The notes beneath the pieces are model-generated. The model was not told where the DNA came from and made no database searches. It saw only the letters and a list, made by a program, of their open reading frames with translations. Below, piece after piece: positions 44,933 through 57,239 of a stretch of DNA of 64,000 nt. Within the stretch, counting starts at the first letter, position 1. Each line of letters begins with the position of its first letter. Source of the DNA: Oegoconia quadripuncta (Eukaryota; Arthropoda; Insecta; Lepidoptera; Autostichidae); NCBI GenBank assembly GCA_949316235.1, contig OX438748.1:28018836-28082835 (forward strand), written 5' to 3'. The translations under genes were made by a program, and so were the position numbers.

Positions 44933-45167
44933 TTGATGTAGTGGATAGTCACCCTATCAGCAAAACCAACGGTTGCGGGTTCGAATCCCGCGAGGGGTAA
45001 ATGTTTATATGATAAATACGAATATTTATTCCCGAGTCTTGGATGTTTATAAATAAATATTTATGTATGTTTATCCGTTATCTAGTATCCATAGCACAAG
45101 CTTTGCTTAGTTTGAGACTAGATGATTGGTGTAATTGTCCGAAATATTTATTATTATTATTTATTAT
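44933..45167 (+). mobile_element. SINE family C, copy 2
   Basis: CGACGACCGATTGATGTAGT, box B GGTTCGAATCC, GTAAATGTTTATATGATAAA and end TTGTCCGAAATATTTATTAT. Confidence 0.75.
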
Positions 45168-46560
45168 AAAAATTGAGTTTTCATTAGATCATCGGTGGGC
45201 GATCTTAGAACGTTTTTAGACAGACATAAATTTATTTGACACCACACTATAGCGACAACAATATTAATAAAAACAAGAAAATTACTACATTATACAGAAA
45301 TAGGAAGATTTTGAAATGCGGTGAGTGCAGTGTGATGTCAAAAATGGACTCCATCTCAGCATATGCTGTAGCAATTGTCATTGTTTTTGAATAACAATTT
45401 ATGTGATTTAACCTATAAGTTTTCGAAAACAACTAATTATTTTCTAAATAGATAAATCGGAAAATTACAATTCTCAAATAATGATGCTGATAATTGAAAA
45501 CAATTTAAACGTGATGTCCAATTTTCAAACACGATTTTCTCACAATGGCTGCCGAGAGGGTTGCGTATTTAGGTCCATTTATCTGGATGTGGATGATGAA
45601 TCGCTTATTTCCTCTGGGTTTTTCTAAATGTTCAATTTATGTTACCTATTGAATAAAATAGTTAATATCCTTTAACAGAATTGTTGCAAATTTATGTTCT
45701 TTCTATGTTTAATAGAATTTTTAACATTTATGTAAATGCAGTTCCATTGATTAAATTTGGTAAGCACTGAAAGTGTAGGTAGCAGTCCTAGGTCCGGCCA
45801 AAACTAGGTATGTATATGTTACCTACTACATTAAAGTTCTACCAAATTTATTGCCAAATTTATTACCGACTGAAAGAAAATGTACGGTTTGGAGCTAAAA
45901 CTTTTAAGTCTGAGCAAAGATTTAGAGGCAACGTGCAATGTTCCAGAAAATATTAGTTACGCATCTTCGGAGACACATATCGCCGAGTAAAATTTGCGCG
46001 ACTACGGTGAAGCCAAAAGGATAGTAGTGTATACAATGTGTCCGTATGTATGTTAACATCTAGATACAGCCTAAACACCTCAGCGGATTTGAACAATTGA
46101 AGTGTTGATAGAAGTCCCGGGAATTTCTTAGGATATATGACGTCGTGAAAAATCCAAAATGGCGGACGCTAGCAGCCATTTTGTCATACTTGAGAACTAA
46201 TAATTCGAACACCCCATCGAGATGACGATCAAACGATAAGTCTCAGTAAAAAATCGAAAACCGATATCAATGTGTTATTAAACGAATATAATCAATTATT
46301 CAAATGTCGTAAACAACGAAAAATTAGCGACGGATTTATATATTCTACGACGACGCCTAAGGAGCACCTATCCAAAAGGATTATAACATGACCGGTCGTA
46401 TATGACTATCATAATACGTGGTTTACCACAAGAAGTGAATCTGGTGGCGTTGATCTCGCCGGAAATGACGCGATGACGTTTACTGTAATTATTATTAGGT
46501 CTGCTGTAGACTAGTTCGGATGAATCCCACAGATTATATTTCTGTATATTTCATAAGGTG
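45168..46560. other. No gene recognised
   Basis: AT-rich. A CCAAAATGGCGGAC word at 46,152 is of a kind common in repeats. No domain-like frame. Confidence 0.4.
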
Positions 46561-46800
46561 AACCGTGGCTGTAGTTTCGATAATTAAAGTATTAATGTTT
46601 GGAACTAGGGTGTTCCAAACTTTTGTTGGGATATCTCTGACCACCTCATTTGTGATAAAGGTCCTGGCGTTATGTAGATAGATAAAGATAGATAGATAAA
46701 GCCTTTATTTGTTTCCACAGTCACACACATACAAATTTAGCTTATACCTACATATTGATACACAGATAAGGTAACACATTTACAATGTATGTAGGTATCC
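46561..46800 (-). repeat. LINE 3'-end-like sequence with GATA repeats
   Basis: ATAGATAAAGATAGATAGAT then AAAGCCTTTATTTGTTTCCA has the look of an inverted LINE tail. TCTCTGACCACCTCATTTG (46,632) echoes the sequence near 11,045 in inverse. Confidence 0.4.
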
Positions 46801-48321
46801 CACAAATTGTATGCGAGCGCCAAGTTGGATGGCATAAGAGACATGCAAATGTTTATCCTTCACGTGGTAGCTTCATGGACATAATTGAATTTTATGTTTT
46901 GGATCCACACCCAAAACCACTTTATGTCTTTAATTGGTCTATAATTGCCTCCTAAAAGATTTAAAGTAATCGGGCCCGTATTCCATCAGTGACAAACCAT
47001 TACCTCGTTCAATTAAATCTGTAATGCAATTCTGATATCCCATTCATCTTAACTAGCTTGACATAATATCACAATTGCCCGAGCCACCCGATGGCCGAGC
47101 CGAGCTACGAGATAGCTGCTACCGTCCCAGTCGCTAGCAACGACCGAGTTTTCCGACATATAATAATAATAAAAAATATAATACACCAACTGTATAATAA
47201 AAATGCTAGTTGATTTCAAGGACTGTATTAATTAAATTTGTTTAAAGTAAAAATTTGCAACAGCCGTCCATTCCGAAGTCAGTAAAAGGAAAGGGCGAGA
47301 ATGTTGCCAGCATGACATTATATTGCTAGGGTAAATTTCTTAATCCTACAAATAATCGATACAATGTTATCGACAAAGTTTAGTATTTAAAATTATTTTA
47401 AACACCAACATAATCTCAACACAAGGCAGAGTTATAGTTATTATAACCATTTTTGTACTGGTACCTACCCTCGCTTTCTCTCGCAGGGCACTAACTGTAA
47501 ATCAGCCTTATTTACCGCTGCTATAGGTGAGGATCCACACTGAGCGATGGCCCATTTGTGGTACAGACACACATATACCTCTATTATAAATTGTAATCGT
47601 TGTACTTTATTATCATTATCAGCCGAAAGACGTCCACTGCTGGACAAAGGCCTCCCCAAAGATCCTCACAACGATCGGTCCTGCGCTGCCCGTCCGTTGT
47701 ATGACTACATTTCCAAATCCAAGCAGAATAATTGTTGGGGTCAAATATTTTTGGATGTTTTTATAATATGTTAATAATCTATCTATCTATTTATTTATCT
47801 ATCTATCTACTGACGACCCACAGAACCTTTACCAAAGCGGAGCATGCAAAATTACAAACGGAAAAAAAAGTCAAGTGTCCACAAAAGTGGCATTGTCTCA
47901 AAAGACTTTTGTCCCCGCTGCCTTCTTCAAAGCAAATTTGTTTTCTACGCCATTTATCATTTGTAAGGAACCCTTTTTACTGGTCGCATTAAGGGTTTGT
48001 CCGAATGACATTTTATGAATGCCACTGTTTTAGATAATAAGGAAAATTGGTTTGAAAATATAAAACAAAAGAAAGTTTGCTTTTTTTTCCCTAAAAATGT
48101 GACCTAATTTACATAAGCGACTTTTCACAGAACTTAGTGACGCTATAAAGTTATAGAATGAAGCCACATAATTGCGAAACAGTACCGACGTTTTCAGCGT
48201 TTCCTGAAGACATGGTACACTCGCAAAACATTCCTGGGGCAGTTGGGTCAAAATTACAATGAACTTACACGTACCCTCTTGTACCACGTATGCTTTTGAG
48301 AGTGCAATTAATATTGGGTCT
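46801..48321. other. No gene; LINE-derived scrap at 47,600-47,700
   Basis: CAGCCGAAAGACGTCCACTG and CTGGACAAAGGCCTCCCCAA are the common LINE-derived phrase also seen at 12,100 and 49,510. A (CTAT)n run lies at about 47,775-47,810. Confidence 0.45.
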
Positions 48322-48745
48322 TTACCTATGAAATTGGAGTTTTTTTTCTTCGTTAATCATAATGTACTATTTCCTGCGATTTTCAAAGCTATATCCAAAT
48401 TTGTTTTTTATTTGGAAAATGGAATATTATTTCAAGGTTTCACGTGAAATATTTTTTAATTTCTGGGTTAAATCACATAATAAAAAAAAATTTAACAGAG
48501 CTCTTTTCATGTGCTTCGCATAATCATTTCTTAGATTCGCTGAAACTTTTATAAGGAGGTTACTTTTAAAAATTAACGCTGCCTATACTTAACTTAATGT
48601 TATCCGATAATACACATAAAGTTTAGCTAAATTTGGATTTGCCGTTCCAAAAAAAAAATCAAAAAGGTTTGTATAGAGAAAACAGTCATAATGAAATTCT
48701 TCATACAAAACGCCAATTTCATAGGTAAGGACCTAATATATATCT
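48322..48745 (+). repeat. Interspersed repeat, copy 1 of the pair with 54,510-55,175
   Basis: CCTATGAAATTGGAGTTTTT, ATTTGGAAAATGGAATATTA, TTAACGCTGCCTATACTTAA and CATACAAAACGCCAATTTCA occur in the same order in both copies. Confidence 0.7.
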
Positions 48746-50514
48746 CGAGGATGGTGTCGCTTACTATTAGTGAAATAATTTTCAGTATCAGCTTCTTTAA
48801 ACTACTGACACAGTAGACTCGATTATCCCGCTACTCTGTTTCGACGACGAACAATAACGGCACAAAAATTTATAACTTTAGCATATTTTAAATTAACTAA
48901 TCCGTTATTTAATAACTATACTATATATATATATATTAACTAGTGACCACTATGAGAACACACCTATATAAAGCGAACAGCGTCATCTGGATCTATCAGC
49001 GTGCTTGCATATTCAATATTTGAGCAGGTAAGTAAGTAAGTAAGTAATCATCTATTTACATAAGAATATAGTCATATAGGTACAGGTGTTATAATATTAG
49101 TTAAATTTCTATATTCTACCAAATCGGCATGTAAACATTGTGATTCTATAAACCCCATAAAAAATAAATTCAATAATAAACATAATTATTCAGTGTTATA
49201 TATATTTAATATTATTAAAAAAATTATTATTAAATATTTTAATGTAATTAGTATTATTTCCTATCCTTTTTTATTAAATTTTATCAAAAAGTTTATTTTT
49301 TATTCAGTACTTTATGTAGGCGGAATAATTAAACATGTAATTAAATTAGATAAAGACCGTATTTCCACTTCAGTGTGATATAAAATAGGTTCATTGGTAT
49401 GAAAAAAATTTGCTTTCTAGCGCAAATAAATTCCCTTTTAGCTATAAACGCCCATATACAAGACATTTATAGATTTTGACGACATTTACCAATGTACATC
49501 ATCATCATCATCATATCAACCGAAAGACGTTGCTGGACAAACTCCACACCCAAGGATCTTCACAACGAATATACATAGTTGGGTAAATTATTGAATAGTA
49601 TATGAAAATATGAATAAATTAATAACGATTTATATATGAATTAAATATTAAATTGACCTCTTCAATCATTATTATTATAAATATTAACTATATTTTCCTA
49701 AACATTGAACATGGCTGAATTGCACAAGAAAAAATCCACAGAATTCAAATCAGTTAAAATTACAATAAATTGTCATTGACAAAATGAATGAAGCTTTAAT
49801 TCAGTAAGGGATGGAATGGTATTTAACTCTGCTATAACAATTAGTTGTTCCGAGATCACTTCGTAAAACCTACATACAACTTTACCTCTTTATATTGTTA
49901 ACTAAATTCGGTGAAAAGTCGCTAAAGTTGACCTGAATCGTAAAAGGACTGGTAATTAAAGCCCTCTAAATCCAACAAAATGTAAACTAAATAGGCAGGT
50001 CCTTCAATAACATTATCTAGGCGGGCACTACGCAGACAACCAACCCGAAGCAGTTTTTTAAAATAAAATTCTAAAGCAAATGAACAAGTGAATAAGTTAT
50101 ATTATGACTTACGATTATATGAATTACGAGGGTATAAAGTGAAAACCTATTATACGAACAAGATTAATACACATGGATAATAATGTTATGGATGTTCATC
50201 ACAATTTCGTTTTATATAAGTATGGAGGTTATAAGTTTATGTATAAAATTCTCTTATGGGACAAGAAATATGAAAGCTGAACACTTTTGGAGTGTAAGGA
50301 CAAAATATCTCAAGTAAAAAATCAAACAAGAAAAACACAACAGGCTTACCTATGATGGTGGCCTGCGAGATAAACATTAAAAACGAACAAAAAATCGAAG
50401 TAGTACTAAATAAGTAGGTATTATACTGGGAATTGAACCATGACCTCCGTTTTGTGTAAACAATACGTTGCTTACAAGTAACACAAGCGGTAAAAACCAA
50501 AGGTCATGCAATGA
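48746..50514. other. No gene recognised
   Basis: AT-rich. A (TA)n run at about 48,923-48,936 and a LINE-like phrase at 49,495-49,575 (TCAACCGAAAGACG). No domain-like frame. Confidence 0.4.
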
Positions 50515-50760
50515 GCTATGGTGATAGCAATGCTCGGCGTTTCACTACTAGATCGAATCAGGAATAAAGAAATCCGTAGAAGTAAAGTCATAGACAATAA
50601 TCGACATAGCCCAGCGGATTAATAAGTTGAAGTAGCAATGGGTATGGCGCATAGCTCAAAGAACAGATAGCCGGTGGGATGTTAAAGCTCGAGAGTGGAG
50701 TCTGTGTACCGGCAAGCTCATCGTAGCACGTCACAAGGTGGCCAGAGGACCTAACGAAGG
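50515..50760 (+). pseudogene. Endonuclease/RT LINE C-terminal relic, 5' part
   Basis: GCAATGCTCGGCGTTTCACT and AGATCGAATCAGGAATAAAG, then LKEQIAGGMLKLESGVC and TRWPEDLTK in broken frames. A SINE follows directly. The continuation may be at 51,660-51,780. Confidence 0.6.
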
Positions 50761-51092
50761 TTTTTTTTTATGCACGACGGTTTCGTACTTGACCTCAATC
50801 ACACCTGATATTAAGTGAAGATGAGGTCGAAGGTGGAAGCGTACTGACCCGGAAACCCCAACACATTTGGGGGACTGGCTATTTTATCTCTGACAACAGG
50901 AACATAACAATATGCTGTTAACATTGTTGCTTGGCGGCAGATTTAGACAGATGGTGGTAGCTAGCCAGGCGGACATTTAAAATGCCCTACCACCAACCAA
51001 ACCGAGTACTTAAACATGTACCCTGCTGGGGATCGAACCCCCGACCTCCGAATGGTAAACAAAATGTTGTTTACTTTGAGCCACGGAGGCGG
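50761..51092 (-). mobile_element. SINE family A, copy 9
   Basis: Complete minus-strand copy, T-run at 50,761 and head ending GAGCCACGGAGGCGG. Confidence 0.85.
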
Positions 51093-51659
51093 TTGAAGAT
51101 GCTGAATAATACAATACAAATACACTTTATTACACAACAGAAAAGAAAATACAGTTACAGAAAGTGGTTAGAGTAGAACGTACAATTTGGCGACTTTATC
51201 ACTAAAGGGTATAAGGACAATACATTTGAAATAGGCAGGTTGTGTGGTAATATATAGGCATACAGATACAAACTACGCGAAAAGATGATCTATGTATATA
51301 ACATTACATAGATCTACATAAATATATATACCTACTCAAACATAACTTCAATTCTAATGTAAAATACTCTGCTTCTCTGACCGTCACATCCTTTTATCCT
51401 TTTATATTTATTTTCGTTTAATATGCTCACGTTTTAAAACGACTGCATTTCGTGGTAGTTTCCGATATACTGCCACGAAATGTTGGGATAACTTGCCCCC
51501 TCCCCTTAAAAATTCCAAATCAACATTCTTCTTTAAAACCAACTGAAGACATATTTATTAATTTTACAAAGACATCTGGTATAAACAGTGTAATTTTATT
51601 ATGGTCTTATAAGCTTACTACCAATATAGGTGTAAATAAATATTTATTGATATGTAAAA
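51093..51659 (-). repeat. LINE tail and unrecognised AT-rich sequence
   Basis: ACAATACAAATACACTTTAT at 51,111 reads as an inverted LINE 3' end. The rest to 51,659 has no recognised domain. Confidence 0.4.
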
Positions 51660-51780
51660 AAATAATGACAAGCGACAACAGAATGCAGGATGCTTCTAAC
51701 CGGTTGCTCTGGAAATCTATAGGAAAGGCCTATGTTCAGCAGTGGATGTATTGTGGTTGATATGATGATGATGAAGACAA
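51660..51780 (+). pseudogene. Endonuclease/RT LINE C-terminal relic, 3' end
   Basis: Reads NRMQDASNRLLWKSIGKAYV and QQWMYCG, then the GATATGATGATGATGA-type end. Plausibly the rest of the relic at 50,515-50,760. Confidence 0.6.
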
Positions 51781-51809
51781 GCTTACCATATTCTTCTGAA
51801 TTCTACTTT

Positions 51810-52075
51810 AAATTCACTCGCACATTCACACATAAGTATTGAAATTTTACCAAATACCTACCTATATGATACCTTCTCGTGTCTAGCTTTTTATGGTTTA
51901 TCACTTGCAGTTGCTTTTGAGTTGATTTTAGATATAGATTTTTTCTACTTGGGGGGGGACTGAAAATCAGCAAATCTGCTGAGTCCTTACCTTTTCATCA
52001 CATTATGACCTAATTTATTATTAATTAATTACTTGTTAAATTAACTTTGTGGTGAAAAAATATCTTTTATTTATT
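51810..52075 (+). repeat. LINE-like 3' end, inverted relative to 53,722-54,066
   Basis: TCACTCGCACATTCACACAT, ATACCTACCTATATGATACC, TTTTTATGGTTTATCACTTG and TACTTGGGGGGGGACTGAAA are all found inverted at 53,722-54,066. This copy lacks ~60 bp present in the other. Confidence 0.7.
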
Positions 52076-52336
52076 TATATGCAAAAGCTGCTTATGTATC
52101 TTATCAACTTGCACTGCTATAAACCTTTTTAGTCACATTGCTGCAAGAGTCTGTTGCTAAATAAATTCAAACTAAGTTAAACTTATATCCGTTTAGTGCA
52201 AATTCCGGGCCCCAATTGGATCGTAAGTTACAGACTTATTGATCGAAATCCATGGATGTAAGAAAATAATAAGGAACCAGCTTTTCTGTTATCATTTTGA
52301 AGAACTGCCTTATAGATTGTCATTATTGATTGTTCG

Positions 52337-52587
52337 TTTTTTTTAAGCAGGACAGATTATCACTTGACCTCAATCACACCTGATGTTAAATGAAGATGAA
52401 GCTGAAGGTGGAAGCGTACTGACCCGGAAACCCCATCTTATTTGGGGGAGTCTATCTTATCTCTAACAACCTGTACACCACAATGCTATTAACATTGTTG
52501 TTTGACGGCAGACTTAGATAAGATGGTGTACTAAACATGTACCTCACTGGGGATCAAACCCGTGACCTCCGAATCATAAACACTACG
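52337..52587 (-). mobile_element. SINE family A, copy 10, internally deleted
   Basis: 3' body and head-proximal parts are present, but the GCTAGCCAGGCGGACATTTA block is missing. The head stops at CTCCGAATCATAAACACTAC. Confidence 0.75.
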
Positions 52588-53184
52588 TTCTTTATTACAT
52601 GATGATGCGAATGCAAATGATTATGGTCAGTAAGAAAATTTAACAAATGACTTTTCTAAGTTGACTCTGTTTGACCAGGTGTCAATTTACTTGTGTAATT
52701 AGGGAATTTTGAGATGAAATTTAATATATGCTATGACAACTTTCTAGTACGTCTACCTGGTGAGTGGACGTCTGCGCTCCAGAAACATAATACTTACTCC
52801 ACCGGGCATTAAAAACTTCGAGATATATACTGTTAAGCACAGCGAATGGCAGTGCAGTCCAGGAGTAATAATGAAAACCGATTCACTTGTAAAAAAACGT
52901 TTAATTGGAATGTGCAAACATTTTTATCTTCGAAATAATTACGACATGAGTCATATCAAATTGGCTTCTACGCGGCGACTGGCGTCCTCGACTTGAGCGG
53001 GCGGTGGCGTGGGACGCGGCGTGGGAGCATGCACGACCCATGACCATATAAGGTAAAGCGTCACTGGAAACGGAAGTGCATGCCTCTAACCGCACCCCGC
53101 GGCCCCGCCCTTCTCATACAACTTTAAAATAAATTAATTACGCTACTGAAATAATAACTAACTAATCTGTCGCGAACATATGTT
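52588..53184. other. No gene called; GC-rich block at 52,970-53,110
   Basis: The open frame 52,760-52,996 (78 codons) has no recognisable domain. GCGGGCGGTGGCGTGGGACG at about 52,998 marks a short GC-rich block of unknown origin. Confidence 0.4.
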
Positions 53185-53438
53185 GACGACCTGTAAACCA
53201 AACAGTGGTTAAAAATTCTGACTGCTGTACCAAAAGGTCGCGGGTTCGAATCCCGATAAGGGCATATGTTTGTATGATGAATACAGACATGTGTTTTCCC
53301 GAGTTAAGGATGTTTTTCATTTATTTGTGTATTTGTGTAGTTTATCAACCCTCGGGTATCCATAATATAAGCCTAGTTGCTTAGTGTGAAACTAGATGGC
53401 GCTGTGTGTATGTGCAAAGGTATTTATTATATATTTAT
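53185..53438 (+). mobile_element. SINE family B, copy 6
   Basis: GACGACCTGTAAACCAAACA, box B GGTTCGAATCC, then AACTAGATGGCGCTGTGTGT near the end. Confidence 0.8.
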
Positions 53439-53514
53439 ATACCCTTCTCTTCAACTTACTAGTGCTAATACGCTGGGTTATGTCGCTCACTTTTGTTCTT
53501 TTACTAATTCCTGA

Positions 53515-53660
53515 TTCGATTCCGTAGTAAATTGCCGAGCATCGACCTCTCCACACCATGACCTTTCTTAGACCTATAGTGAGAGACTACGTTTCATTGC
53601 CAAATCATCACTGATAACTCACACTTTTAGTCTTTAAGCACTGATGTATTTTTACGTAGG
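53515..53660 (-). pseudogene. Endonuclease/RT LINE relic
   Basis: CCGAGCATCGACCTCTCCAC and TTTAGTCTTTAAGCACTGAT match 23,030-23,170. On the minus strand this is the ERAMLGVSL-type segment, heavily decayed. Confidence 0.55.
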
Positions 53661-53721
53661 TAAGTTTAAGTTAAGGTTTCCCAAAAGAAACTAACTATTG
53701 GCCTCATCGATAGATAATAAA

Positions 53722-54066
53722 TAATAATAATAAAAGGTATTTATTCACAACAAAGTTAACAAGTAATTCATTGATAATAAATTAGGTCAAACTGTGATGA
53801 AAAGGTAGGGACTCAGCAGAATTGCTGATTTTCAGTCCCCCCCAAGTAGAATAGTTGCTGCCACCAAGGAATTAATTACTATTATTCTATGAATAAATTT
53901 AAACATTAACTAAAAGTAAACAAAAATATATAAAAAATATATATCTAAAATCAACTCAGAAACAACTGCAAGTGATAAACCATAAAAAGCTAGACAGGAT
54001 AAGGTATCATATAGGTAGGTATTTGGTAAATTTTCAATACTTATGTGTGATTGTGCGAGTGAATTT
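53722..54066 (-). repeat. LINE-like 3' end, inverse copy of 51,810-52,075
   Basis: Begins with a TAATAATAATAAAAGG-type tail and continues through GACTCAGCAGAATTGCTGAT to ATTGTGCGAGTGAATTTATT. Confidence 0.7.
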
Positions 54067-54509
54067 ATTGTTCTCCAATTATTAGTACTAATTTAACAAA
54101 TTTAGATCATATCCGAATCATACTGGCAGAGAAACACCCGTTCAAGAAACTATTTATGTAAAAAAATGTAAAAGATGACAAAGACAGACAAGTACAAGTT
54201 TATGACATGGCCAACACTGGTAACACACATTGATTAAATACTTTTTCGGATGAGAAGACGGCCGAGTAACAGATAGTTATTACAATGTGGTGCCAAATAT
54301 GTCTCCACAATGGTCGCTCCCGAACACTAATGTTACCTCCATGATTGAAACTAAATTTATTCGCACCCACCGACCTGAGATATAGGTGTTTTGCATACGT
54401 TCCCAATTTCAGCAGTCTAGCTGCGATCCACGTTTTACGATCTACTGTTTTCTGTTCGGAAATAATCGCGATACTTAAACACGTAAGAACAATTTAAAGA
54501 AAGTATAAC
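54067..54509. other. No gene recognised
   Basis: AT-rich. The minus frame 54,200-54,406 has no recognisable domain. Confidence 0.4.
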
Positions 54510-55175
54510 CTATGAAATTGGAGTTTTTTTTCTTCGTTAATCATATGTACATTATTACATTATTACATATTCATACAATATCAACACTCAAACCAAATCC
54601 ATAATAATATGTCACATATAAATGAGTAAGAAAATTTCGTCTTTCGAAAAGACACGGTTTTCGAATCCGGCTAAGACAATTTTTATTCGATTTTTTTTCT
54701 ATTTGGAACTTTTTTTTTCTTTTTATAAAGGAAAATAAACCGTAAACACTTCATTAAAATAATAAAAAGGTAAGGAAAATAAGAAAAGTAAAAATTTTTG
54801 GAGGTAACACTTTAGCCCATGTGATACTTTTAGGATGATTCGTCTGTACCAATTCCTGCGATTTTCAAGCTATACCCAAATATGTTTTTATTTGGAAAAT
54901 GGAATATTATTTCAAGGTTCCACATGAAATATTTTTTAATTTCCGGGCTAAATCACATAATAAAAAAAATTTGAACAGATTTATAAAGCGGTTACTTTTA
55001 AAAATTAACGCTGCTTATACTTAACTTAATGTTATCCGATAATACACACAAAGTTTAGCTAAATTTGAATTTGCCGTTCCCAAAAAAAAAAATCAGAAAT
55101 GTTTGCATGGAGAAAACAGTCTTAATGAAATTCTTCATACAAAACGCCAATTTCACAGGAAAGGACCTAATATTA
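54510..55175 (+). repeat. Interspersed repeat, copy 2, with ~300 bp extra
   Basis: Same words as 48,322-48,745, but 54,546-54,846 is absent from the other copy. GTAC is present at both edges of the extra block. Confidence 0.7.
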
Positions 55176-55184
55176 TGGTTACTA

Positions 55185-55745
55185 ATTGTTACACGCGACT
55201 TCGTCCGCGTAGAATTCGTTCTACTACCAAATGCGTCAATCTATGACTCAAAAGCAATCCCACTAATTAATCTATCCTACAGGAACCAGTTACTTATGTT
55301 AATTCAGGTCCTAATAGGCGTGAATAGGTAACAAATTATACACATAAACTTCGCATTTATAAAATAATTTGTTGGGATTGGGATATCATCACACCATCAT
55401 CACCATCATTAGGAAAAAACTCACTTAGTGCCTATCAACCAAATCCGTCAATCACCATCGTCATTACCATCATCATCACCGTGGTCATCATCATTAGGAA
55501 AACAACTTCTACTACCAAAGGCGTCACTCTATGTCTTCAAAACAATGCCACTAATAATACCTATCCTGCATAAACCAGTCACTTTGGAAATACAAAGTAG
55601 CCTTTAATATGTTAATCTGTCTACACAGACCAAATTTCAACTAAGTCGGTCCAGTGGTTTAGGCGTGAAGATGTAACAAACATACATACACACACATATA
55701 CGCACACAAACTTTTGTATTTATAATTAGTTGGGATTAGTTGGGA
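55185..55745 (+). repeat. Two RTE-like 3' tails
   Basis: First: TTACACGCGACTTCGTCCGC to AAACTTCGCATTTATAAAAT. Second: CTACTACCAAAGGCGTCACT, GGTCCAGTGGTTTAGGCGTG and ACTTTTGTATTTATAATTAG. Confidence 0.6.
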
Positions 55746-55828
55746 TGGAATGGAATTGGGATACTTGGAATTACATTCTGCCTTTTGGGCATCCAAAATT
55801 TGCCAAATCTATATATATATTTTATTAG

Positions 55829-56010
55829 GTTTCAGTAGAATACCAGTGTTTTGCCCGCCTCGGGCAAATCCATACACTGAGCTGTAGCCTTTTTGTATAC
55901 TGTGGCACACATGTTTTATTGTTTTAGTTGTATTTTTCATATGTAAAATTTGTTATGTGTGTGTACATGGATGCAAATAAACGCTTATCTATCTATCTAT
56001 CTATTATGAT
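55829..56010 (+). repeat. LINE 3' end, same as 20,328-20,514
   Basis: Same ordered words; ends in GCTTATCTATCTATCTATCT. Confidence 0.65.
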
Positions 56011-56809
56011 TGTCTAATATATTTATACAATTTTAAGTGTACCATATTATCTAAATAGTAAAAAAGTCGCTATCCGCGTTGTCTGTTTATTTGCTTTTGA
56101 TTCAGTTTTCACTATAATTTAAAGAATTTCATCAGGAAGGTTATAAATGTATTTGTAAAAATTTATTTAAGGATGCCTCCTACACGGAACCTGGAGATGA
56201 TATTTTTGTACCCCATCGTATGTAATTTCGTTGGATAGGTCGTTTCAAAATATTAGGGGTAATCTTGAACTGTTTTCCGATTCAGGGATCCATTTGCAAA
56301 ATATTAAGCTTTAAAGCGCAAATTTTTGTTAATAGTCAAGTATCGTCGTCGTTGTCCCTGTTAGTTAAACGATTGTTTAGGGATACGTGAAAAATTTTAT
56401 AGCTAAGTAGGCTTTGCAAGTTAATGAGTAATAATTGAAAAGTTTTTAAAATATACTTTACGTTGAAAATTATTTCTCAATCAACAAATAGCCCTCTTCG
56501 AAGTCCGCATATAATGACTGTCAAGATACGGAACCCTACACTCCGCGGGGCTCGACACACACTTGGCCTTGTATACCTACCTACGAGTACATAATAAATA
56601 AGGAAACAGCAAGTGACGTAGCAAAATGTAGAGAACAGAGAGCGGTACTTGTCAAGTCCGCCTCCGGGGTGTAATCTCCAGCTAACAAGGCCCCAAACTG
56701 TGGGCTGACTTTGTAGAAAGTTCATCCATCTATGCAAACTAGTCCTTACATGCGACTTTGCTCTGTGGTCACTTATCCAAATTTAAGGGTGTGTTTTCGA
56801 AGCACTCGT
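56011..56809. other. No gene recognised
   Basis: AT-rich, no repeat family recognised. The minus frame 56,477-56,737 has no recognisable domain. Confidence 0.4.
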
Positions 56810-57145
56810 GGCGCAGTTCCCTATTTTTCGATTAGGGAAGTTAAGCAATATCTGACACGGTCAGTCGTTCGATGGGTGACCACTAGTAAAATTTCTGGGG
56901 GACGGCGAGTCGGTTATGTGGGACTCTCCTCCCTATCGGGAGGGATACCCACTAAACCCCGCGGCGACCTTCCTCGGCAGTAGAGAGGACCCGGGAACGC
57001 GTTAGCGGCTCCAGGTCCCCCCCCCCCGCCCTGCCCCCCCTCTAACAATGGGAGGCTCGTTCCCTCAGGGTGGCTAGCGCGCCCTCCACGGGGGGCGCTG
57101 TCGCGCCTCACAGCGAGCGGTATGAGGCGCCCGACGACTACATTG
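56810..57145 (+). mobile_element. 5S-rRNA-derived sequence fused to a GC-rich body
   Basis: Bases 56,836-56,882 (GAAGTTAAGCAATATCTGAC ... GATGGGTGACCAC) match the conserved middle of insect 5S rRNA as I recall it (GAAGTTAAGCAACATCGGGC ... GATGGGTGACCGC). This is the internal pol III promoter region. The flanking 5S ends are missing and a GC-rich body with a C-run follows (57,018-57,046). This fits a 5S-derived SINE (SINE3-like) head rather than a 5S gene. Confidence 0.55.
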
Positions 57146-57239
57146 CCCCCAGGATATACAATACATAGTGGTCATGCTGATAGAATGATGATCTTCTTCT
57201 TCTTAGCGAGTCAATGGCAAAAACACCAAATTCATGAGG

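Noticed and set aside
52760..52996. Small gene of 78 codons
   Set aside because: No recognisable domain, no homologous copy in the window and no supporting context.
51810..54066. A DNA transposon with ~300-bp inverted ends
   Set aside because: The inverted arms end in LINE-like tails facing inward, and no transposase or flanking duplication is seen.
56836..56900. Functional 5S rRNA gene
   Set aside because: Only the middle of 5S is recognisable; the 5' and 3' ends that pair in helix I are missing.
56732..56983. 83-residue ORF over the 5S-like region
   Set aside because: The DNA matches the 5S rRNA internal promoter region, so the frame is incidental.
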